Shown here piece after piece: positions 57,065-64,000 of a DNA stretch of 64,000 nucleotides (position 1 is its first letter; each line of letters opens with the position of its first letter). Origin of the DNA: Buxus sempervirens (lineage: Eukaryota > Streptophyta > Magnoliopsida > Buxales > Buxaceae); the NCBI GenBank assembly GCA_947561395.2, contig OX387193.1, positions 17,244,534 to 17,308,533 of the forward strand, given 5' to 3'. A program made the position numbers and the translations under genes. The notes beneath the pieces were generated by a model that worked only from the letters and a program-made list of their open reading frames with translations, was not told the origin of the DNA and ran no database searches.

Positions 57065-57283
57065 GGTGCCTAACACCTTCTCCCGTTCATAATCTAATCC
57101 CCTTACCCATCTCTGGATTTTATTTTCAAGTAGGGTTATTCTTACTCTAGATTTGCATTTTTGCTTATTTTGATGATTTTGGTGTCCATTCACACCTAAA
57201 ATTGAATGGTGGCGACTCCTCCCATTTTATTGAACCCGTGTGATGATGAAGGGAATCATCTAGGTGATTTTCCATGTCTCGCA

Positions 57284-57730
57284 GCAGGTAGACGCCGAGC
57301 TCCCTCTTTGTTAAATTTTGTTTTTGCCTTTTTTTTATCTACATTTTTCTTTTTGATTCATTGCTTCTCTTTTCGACTCTGAGAATATTTATTCTCTCTC
57401 CATAAAAACTATTATCATTTTTCATTTGTTACTTGCAAGCTAAATATCTATTATTTATTTTCTTATTTTTCTTTGATCTTGGATAACCATGTCTAAAAAG
57501 TGTTGAGGCGTTAAATTTAGGCCCTTTGATATAAATAGTTGCGCTCTCACCTATTAGCTTAAGTTTTTCGGTGCAACAATTGTTTAACATGGTATAAAAG
57601 CAAGAAGTCTTGTGTTCAAATCCCAACACCCGAGTTTGTCTTGGCATTTATTTGTATTTGGGATGTTCGAACCTTGTGTTTGTCCTCTCCATGTATGTTC
57701 CCATCTGAAGTTGCACTTGCATGGGAGTGT
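57284..57730 (+). other. Flanking DNA with possible Copia/TRIM-like LTR remnant
   Basis: No gene is seen. At 57503-57589 a TGTTGAGG...TTTAACA segment of about 87 bp is followed by TGGTATAAAAGCA, close to the Copia-type PBS TGGTATCAGAGC, and by a TCTTGTGTTCAAATCCC leader-like stretch. A second TGTTGA after GGGAG lies at about 57728. This suggests a small, decayed LTR element, but the two putative LTRs match only weakly. Confidence 0.35.
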
Positions 57731-60160
57731 TGAAATATCATATTTGAGCCCAAATCTAATGTCTCCACAAAAATAACATGTGAAAGAAGATTCGACATAT
57801 CCTGTACCCAAACTCATCTTATGTCGTGTCGATATAGGTACTCTAGGATCATGTAAGTGTCCGCGTAATATAGCTTAAGAAATTCCAATAGGGCAATTAT
57901 GTAGATTGGTATATTTCTTTCACATTTACAAGTTATCAAAGGCCTGACAACTTATACCTTGTTTCCCAGTCAAGCATTCACCCATTTCAGGTTGTCGTAG
58001 CCAGGGAACGGCATCATTTGGTTCTTCATAACCTGAAAATCGTTGTTTGATTGATATCAACAATGCAGCCAATGATGGGGCATGCTAAGCCTATTGCACA
58101 AACTAAGTTAGGTTTCTCCATAGCATGTCCATAGAGATGATGATGATGGATATACTGACGTGAAGCACTTCCATGTCACGAAGATGGGTTTTTTTTACTG
58201 CTTAGGAACCTCAACTCATAGGATTCTGGTTCTGGGGCTGGGTATTTCCTTGAGCAGACACAAGCTCAACAGAAATCACTAGATCTCCCTTTTTTTTTCC
58301 CTCTCAAGCCCAAAACCACAGATATAAGCTACTTATGATTGCTTATATTAAGTACATGATATCTCAAGGGTTTCTTGAAGTTGAAACACAAGTTAGGGAC
58401 ACCCAAAGATGTATTGAGTTATCCCGCATGGGTTGTGTGGGGGCTGATGGACAGCGAGGGAAAGCCTCATCTTGTGAGCTTGCTTTTGGGGTTGAGAGAG
58501 GCCCAAGACCATCCAACGCTAGTTTCAAAGCCAGGTTTCAAACAATTCTTGGCCCAACAGTCCATGGGAGAAATTGGCTATCAATTTTACACTGACCCAA
58601 AGTCTAATGTGTGAGGGGGAGATTGTTAGGTTATTCCACCTTGGTTATGAAAGGGGCCGGTGGTCAAGGTTTTGAGTTTCAGTGCACCTGGGCATGCCGC
58701 CCAGGGCACCAAACGGCATTTCATCGGCACGCTGGTGAAATGCCGACAATTCATAGGAAAACCTTTTTTTCAGTGAATCGAACAAAATTTCGGCGGCACG
58801 CCGAATTTCACCAGAAACATTTCTGGCTGTTTTTTTCAAAGAAAATGCTAGATTTACAACAAGCATCAGTTATATACTTCAAAATTGCACTTAAATTACC
58901 ACAAGTATCAATAATATCCATCAAAACTATGAAAACATAATGTGGCATGTAAATGTAATGATCGGGCGGTCCATCGGGGGGGTGTTGCTGTGTGCGCTGT
59001 GTTTAAACTTTAAATAAAAAATGACAAAGAGGATCCAAATTTTAAATTAAACTGAACTGAATGTAACTAATTGTTGTAACTTGGATGATGCGAGTTTAGT
59101 TGGTAACATCTGAAACTGAAAATATACCTTGTTCTGGTTAAGCACTTCCATTTAGAAACTCTTGATGGTTTTCATATGTTAAAAAATTTATTTAGCCGTG
59201 TCTGATATTGTGCATGCTTTAAAACCACTAGTTCTCAACTAATCTAACTCTTAAATTTGGGTCACTGATGGTATTGAATTCGAGGTAAAGCCACAGTTGT
59301 GAGACCTTTTGGATAAATTCCTTTGTGGCACTTCCACTGTATAATTGAAGTTTCCCTAGAATTTGATGGTGCTGGCATGTAATTTTGAGATCAATTTTTT
59401 ACGGCCCCACAAGATAATTACTTACTGTAAAGGAATAAAGATTTTTCTCGCATTTTGCAACTTTTAGAAAATTTTCTACTGTTCATTCTCAATGAGTGGC
59501 CACATAATATTCATATACTATTATTACACTCTCTCATTGAGGAGTTGAAAGCATTTTTGCTCTCTTTCCATAAGTGGAATGTGGCCATCTCCCAAAACTG
59601 GCGTGGGTGGCATCTGTTTGTCAAGGATGATTTGCTTTGCATCTTTCATTTTGTTTTTTGTGCTTGTGCTGTCATTTTGTTTTTTGTGCTTGTGCTGCCA
59701 TTACTGCTGCACTATTAGGTTTGAAAGTGAAATGTTGGTTGATGGGATGACCATTACGTTGGTTCCCCCTTCCCTTCTCTCCAAGCGGAGGGAAAATATC
59801 TGTTATGTGTTTGTATTGGGGTGGGTCACCCCTGTTTTGTTAGCTCCTGAAAGTTCACTGAAAATATCTGTTATAGTAACTATGAATTAAGATCTGATGC
59901 AATCGCAAGCAATGTTTTGTTGCAAGACAACAGCATTTCCTTATCTCGAGATGTGGCACGACTTGTGCCGCTAATTGAGAAAGGCACCGGGGGACAGGCA
60001 AGGGCCAGGATCAATTGGCACCTACCAATTGTGATTGGACCCAACAACCACTCAAAACGCTTCCTTTCTCTAATAAAATACTTATTTAACCTTATTAAAA
60101 AAAAATCCTTCTATGCATAATCCTTCATTAGTGCTTTAAACATCTTATTTTTACTAGTGG
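57731..60160. other. Flanking DNA, no supported gene
   Basis: I see no gene I can support. An open stretch at 58375-58611 (LGTPKDVLSYPAWVVWGLMD and onward) is followed by TGAGGGGGAGATTGTTAGG, which resembles a Copia polypurine tract and LTR start, so this may be a captured or transposon fragment. Two GC palindromes lie at 58714-58745 and 58785-58808. A tandem of TTTTGTTTTTTGTGCTTGTGCT occurs about 59647-59695. Confidence 0.4.
58714..58808. repeat. Two adjacent palindromes (CGGCATTTCA and AAATTCGGCG types)
   Basis: CGGCATTTCA (58714-58723) and TGAAATGCCG (58736-58745) are perfect 10-bp inverted arms around 12 bases. About 40 bp on, AAATTTCGGCG...CGCCGAATTT (58785-58808) forms a second near-perfect hairpin with a related CGGC/GCCG core. 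Function unknown. Confidence 0.7.
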
Positions 60161-60162
60161 TG

Positions 60163-60715
60163 GAAATGGGTTGGTTGGGCGGGTTGTAAACGGGTTGATT
60201 ACTGAATGAGTTGGGTCGGGTTCAATTTGTTTACTATCGCAAGGAAATTGCCAACCCGGCAATGAACGGGCTGAAGCTACAATCCTTTTTATTTTTTAAT
60301 TAATTCTTTATTTCTATTTAACTTCAATTATGCTTGTATAACCTCTATTAAGATAGTAAAAAGTCTTCATAAATTTTGTAAAAAAAAAACACTTAATAAG
60401 GGTGATTTGTTATATTAGTCCATAAAAATAATTCAATGATTAAGAGTCTCAAAATATTAAATTAATATGCTTAATATGTTAAGTGGACTTGACACCTTAT
60501 ATAATAGAATATAAAAGGGTATAGGAGATAAAAATAGCGGAAAAAAAAAACTTAAAATTTAAACGGGTATCCAACGGGTTTGCAAGTTAGGTTCTGGTTG
60601 ATTCATTTTTAGTTGGGTTGAGAAAGCCTGAACCCCAACCCAACCCAATTAATAAACGAGTCAACCTATAGATTCCGATTAATTGATGGGTTGGTTCAAA
60701 AATTATAAAACTCCC
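60163..60715. repeat. GGGTTGG-rich repeat with inverted-like ends
   Basis: The left end is rich in GGGTTGGTTGGGCGGGTTG and AACGGGTTGATTA. The right part carries the complementary AACCCCAACCCAACCC with TTAATAAACGAGTCAACC, then a GGGTTGGTTC. This layout is typical of decayed non-autonomous DNA transposons in plants. No target duplication or clear ends were found. Confidence 0.4.
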
Positions 60716-60896
60716 CTTTTAACGGGAGAAGTCTTGAAGCATAAGAAGCTATACAAACATATGCTTTAAAAATCTTAGTGAGCTAAAACCAAATCCCTTA
60801 TGTGGAATTTTAAACCAATTTTCAGGAGCCCTAATTAAACTCAACATAACCTTAGAAACAGGTTGGACGTAGGTACCAGGACGGAAAGATGGAATA

Positions 60897-61373
60897 TTGG
60901 GAAAATTAATTTTTAGTGACACTTTTTCAAAATATTTAAGATTCAGTCGTCAAAGTTTTGAGTTTTAACTTTTAATATAACTTTATCAAAATATTTAATT
61001 TTTAGTACCATTTCACTATTATAAATAAATTCTTCCAAAAATACCCTTATACAACTCATTCCGATAACTTGTACAAACAATAAACTAACTTGTACAAGCT
61101 ATTTTAGACTTGTACAAGCTATAAAATGACTTATACAAATCAATAAATTGGCTTGTACAAGTCAATAAAATGACTTGTATCTTAAGTGAGTGACTTGTAC
61201 AAGTCATTTAAATAAGTGATGTAAGGGCATTTGTGGAATAGCTGGTTTGAAATAGTGAAATGGTACTAAAAATTAAATATTTTGATAAAGGTGTATTAAA
61301 AGTTAAAACTCAAAACTTTGACGACTGAATCTTAAATATTTTGAAAAATGTCACTAAAAATTAATTTTCCCAA
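60897..61373. mobile_element. Foldback/MITE-like element with ~124-bp terminal inverted repeats
   Basis: The left arm begins TTGGGAAAATTAATTTTTAG (60897) and the right arm ends CTAAAAATTAATTTTCCCAA (61373). They are nearly perfect reverse complements for about 124 bp, including GATTCAGTCGTCAAAG and GTACCATTTCACTATT. The centre (about 61060-61210) holds several copies of the palindrome ACTTGTACAAGT and variants. There is no coding capacity. No clear target duplication is seen beside the ends, so the superfamily is not assigned. Confidence 0.85.
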
Positions 61374-61550
61374 GAAAAATTTATTAATTAAGCAAGAGGC
61401 TCCTTAGGCTTTAATATTTGTTTAATATTTCTTAGATGGTCTTTAGGGAAAATAAGGCGTCTATTTGTTCACATCACATCTCAAGTTGGCCCCCACCCCA
61501 CTTCAGAAACCCATCTTTAATTTAGTGGAAGAAAAGGTGACGACTTACTC

Positions 61551-61560
61551 TACTATAAAT
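61551..61560 (+). promoter_or_regulatory. TATA box of the expansin-like gene
   Basis: CTATAAATAA lies about 75 bp upstream of the ATG at 61633, a usual distance for a plant core promoter with a short 5' UTR. Confidence 0.6.
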
Positions 61561-61632
61561 AAGCGTTGGGCCTGGTATCTCTCCCCCATCAAACAAATTC
61601 AGTGACTGAGAGTTGCACAGGTTTATTGAAAC

Positions 61633-62547
61633 ATGGGTCTGAAACTCAGTTTTTCTGATGTTCTTGTGTATCTTCTGGTGCTCTTGCCTGCTCTGTGTAG
61701 CTCTCAGGACTTTGAGCACTCGAGAGCAACTTTTTATCGCACCCAAGATGGCTTAGGGACCCCAAGTATGATCTCTATATCTCCCTCAGCATAAACCTCA
61801 GTATCTATGTACCTACTACATATCTCTGTGTGTGTCCATATATATTAATACATGAAGAGTACATATATATACTAATGGTGTAAATGAACCAGGTGGGGCA
61901 TGTGGATATGGTGCATATGGACAACGCATCAACTATGGACATGTTAGCGCTGTGTCGAAGGCGCTGTTCGGATACGGCACTGGCTGTGGTGCCTGCTACC
62001 AGGTGCCGCTCTTCCTCCTCAGAAAGCATCATGCATGTCTGGATTGAAACTAACAAGAATAAAATGATGAAGCTTCAGTCACCTAATTCAAATATTCACT
62101 ATGATCACCAGTGCTTAATTGTTTGTTATGGGTGAATCAGGTTAAGTGCACAATACCAAACTTGTGCACCAACGACGGCGTCGAGATCGTAGTGACTGAC
62201 CATGGAGAAGGACACCATACTGACTTCATCCTCAGTCCCGGGGGATTCGAAACATTGGCGCTGCCTAACAAGGCCTCGGAATTGATGGCTGAAGGTGTAA
62301 TTGACATTGAATATAGGAGGTAATCTGTGAGAGTGAGACTTAATTCTTTTGCATATTTGTGTTTCACTGCTTGCTGCTACCTACTGGCTTAGCCATGGAA
62401 ATAATGGTGTGCAGGATCCCATGCAAATATCCTGGTAAGAACGTTGAACTTAAGATTCACGAACACAGCAACTTTCCAGGGTACTTGGCCATGGTTATAT
62501 TGTTCCAAGGTGGTCAAAAGGACATCCTAGCCTTCGAAATTTGTCAG
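61633..62547 (+). CDS. EXLB: Expansin-like B protein, exons 1-4 (last exon not in window)
   Basis: Four exons join in frame: 61633-61765, 61893-62002, 62141-62319 and 62415-62547, all GT...AG introns, giving 185 codons. Residues 1-25 are a signal peptide (VLVYLLVLLPALCSSQ), so the protein should be secreted to the cell wall. Exons 2-3 carry the double-psi beta-barrel domain: GACGYGAYGQRINYG, GCGACYQVKC, LCTNDGVEIVVTDHGEG and the DFILSPGGFETLA segment. The HFD triplet of true expansins is absent, as is usual in expansin-like proteins. Exon 4 starts the C-terminal carbohydrate-binding-like domain (IPCKYPGKNVELKIHEHSNF, LAFEICQ). Expansin-like B proteins are about 250 residues, so about 65 residues are missing. 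The last exon may lie past 64000 or be lost. Wall-loosening activity is not established for this subfamily. Confidence 0.88.
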
Positions 62548-63917
62548 GTATAGGCTCATATTAATTACTCGTGGAGTTTTATATATATATTTAGAATCGA
62601 TTTCCTCTCAGTCCACATTCCCTTTAGACATGGGTTGATTTTGCGGCAAGCGTCCCACTCTAGCTTTCAAAGTGAACAGCGTTAAGGCTGAAACGGTTCC
62701 TTCTTCTCTCATTAAAAAAATCAATTATTTTCAAAGTCTTCCCGAGTGTTTATTTTGTTCACATGAACTCCCCTCCATTTCTCCTGCAAATCAAACAAGT
62801 CCAAGGCCATTGGAGCTTTAATGAAGAACCTCAACTCTCTCTCCCCCTAATTTCCTTCGTTCGGTTCTATTGTCTCTATCCTGGTCAGAAATGGCGTGTG
62901 ATTCCTCTAAATACTTCCAAACCATGATGGGATTGTCACTGCTCGGAATTCCGGTGGAAATGGCGCTTGAATTCGGACGAGGGAAAGAGATAGGACGCAA
63001 ATGGCGCTTGAATTAGCAACTGAACCCTTCACATCTCTTCGCTAACACACTGCATCTTGGCATCGATTTCGTGTTGCTAACACTCTCTCTCTCCTGAAAA
63101 ACAAAGAAGTTCAGGGCTACTGGAGCTCTAAGGAAGGACCTTAACTCTCTCTCTCTCCATATTCCTCTGTTCCCTATTTTGATCAGAAATGGCATAATTT
63201 AGCAGCAATTAGACGTGACAAAAATCTCACTTCAAAATCTTAACCTGACGCACTCTCCCTCTTCCTCTCCACTGTCCCATAAAACTGAAATTCCTCTAAA
63301 CACTTCCAAAACAAACAACAACGGTGAGATTGTCACTGCTCCGGATTTAGGTGGGGATGGATTTATCCGGATTCAGGTGTGTAGTTCCGGCCAGAGCTCC
63401 TATGTGTGTCGACCGGTGACAAGCTAACGGAGAATTTGAGAGGAATTAATATTAACTAATATCGAATTGGAGTTTGTTCAGATTTGCGATGAAGGGTGCT
63501 TGAATTCTAACGAGGGATTAGAGTTCGAAAAAACACTAGATGAGTCCAGAGTCGTTATGGTTGTGAGAAACATTGTTTTTCTGCGGCCAGGCTAGTATTC
63601 TTCCTCTGTCAAACTCATTTTCCACCCCATTCCCAGACAAATCAGGTTTGCATTCCGTTCAACAGCCTCTGCCGAACTTAGTTTCTGATATTGCCGTAGA
63701 CATGTTATGAACGAAGAGGAAAGGAAGGAAACCTTAAATATTTTTTTATTCACTTGTTGTCAGCGTTATATTATTATTTTGAGTGGAGAAAACGAAATCA
63801 TTCAACGAAACAAGGGTTAGTAACGTGAAACTTAACGGACAAAGAGATAGGACACGTGTTCCAAGATGAGCCTAGATCTGGAAGATAGTCTTAGGAAATT
63901 GGGGAAATTGATTGATA
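62548..63917. other. Intron or 3' flank of the expansin-like gene, with a diverged duplication
   Basis: No exon matching the expected expansin-like C-terminus was found. Two related segments, about 62795-62960 and 63105-63360, share AACTCTCTCTC, TCAGAAATGGC, CCTCTAAA.ACTTCCAAA and GATTGTCACTGCTC. The short ORFs are without domains. Confidence 0.5.
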
Positions 63918-64000
63918 TATTTATGTGTGTGTGTGCACGTGTGCGTGTGTGTGTGTGCGCATGCGTGTGTGTGTGCGTGCATATGTACTTGTGTGTGCAT
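63918..64000 (+). repeat. (GT)n-rich microsatellite at the window end
   Basis: Interrupted TG/GTGTGTGCGTG tract running to the end of the window. Such alternating purine-pyrimidine tracts are common in plant introns and spacers. Confidence 0.9.

Larger units (their letters stand above)
52627..57283 (+). repeat. Element A 3' LTR (split by U2)
   Basis: It starts TGTAGACATCCC and ends CATGTCTCGCA at 57283. Without U2 and its duplication the LTR is about 2447 bp. It has a three-unit 39-bp palindrome array (52729-52835), TATAAATA at 52998-53005, two AGCCGTAAAACG-like blocks and the CAACACTTGGCAACCACC segment, parallel to the element B LTR but well diverged. GCAGG (57284-57288) should be the target duplication; the partner is off-window. 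A TGGCGACTCC motif lies near its end (about 57211). Confidence 0.88.

Noticed and set aside
57284-57288. GCAGG as proven right duplication of element A
   Set aside because: The left partner is outside the window, so it is recorded only as a candidate.
57590-57640. tRNA gene or tRNA-derived SINE suggested by GTTCAAATCC
   Set aside because: No cloverleaf can be drawn; the context fits a Copia-type PBS and leader better.
58375-58611. Independent protein-coding gene
   Set aside because: The open stretch is short, has no recognised domain, no splice context I trust, and is followed by a retrotransposon-like polypurine tract.

Overview
The window is nuclear DNA of a plant, most likely a eudicot with a large repeat-rich genome. 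The evidence is large Ty3/gypsy retrotransposons of the Tat/Ogre type, GT-AG introns, TATAAATA promoters and a split expansin-like gene. I cannot name the species.

About 90% of the window (1-57283) is one nested retrotransposon cluster. Element A is the oldest layer. Its 5' end lies left of the window and its 3' LTR ends at 57283. It reads, in pieces, gag (1100-1629, 4642-5700), protease and a G-patch-like motif (5914-7629), RT (10578-11459), RT/RNase H/second RNase H/integrase (14762-17254), then two genes on the opposite strand (18189-19891, and 51107-49334 continuing at 21501-20422), a polypurine tract and the 3' LTR (52627-57283). Younger insertions split A. They are S-family solo LTRs S1 (1-1099), S2 (7630-10572) and S3 (11460-14756); U-family copies U1 (1630-4636) and U2 (54860-57064); and Element B (21507-49328, 27.8 kb), which lies between perfect 5-bp duplications (CCATC) inside an antisense gene of A. 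Another solo LTR, S4 (31088-34209, minus strand), split B.

Element B is young: by eye its two full 1812-bp LTRs differ at only about 1% of sites. It carries a PBS, a long leader with about 25 tandem repeats, gag-pro and pol joined by a probable -1 frameshift site, two antisense spliced genes with plant-mobile-domain-like proteins, and a polypurine tract. Its 3' end is abnormal: a full LTR, a second copy of the leader, then a third LTR lacking its first ~190 bp. Several nonsense and frameshift changes make B unable to act alone as it stands.

The most unusual signal is a set of evenly spaced short palindrome arrays. In B they have a 28-bp period (ACGGGC...GCCCGT) and sit in the LTR, in the leader and upstream of both antisense genes. 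In A the arrays sit at the corresponding sites that are visible but have a different motif (TATCCGA...TCGGATA) and a 39-bp period. Solo LTR S2 carries the A-type motif with the same 39-bp period. Several arrays lie directly upstream of TATA boxes. This looks like a regulatory module that changes as a unit within each element.

The last 6.7 kb (57284-64000) is outside the cluster. It holds degraded repeat remnants, a 477-bp foldback/MITE-like element (60897-61373), and four exons of an expansin-like B gene (61633-62547) whose last exon is not in the window.
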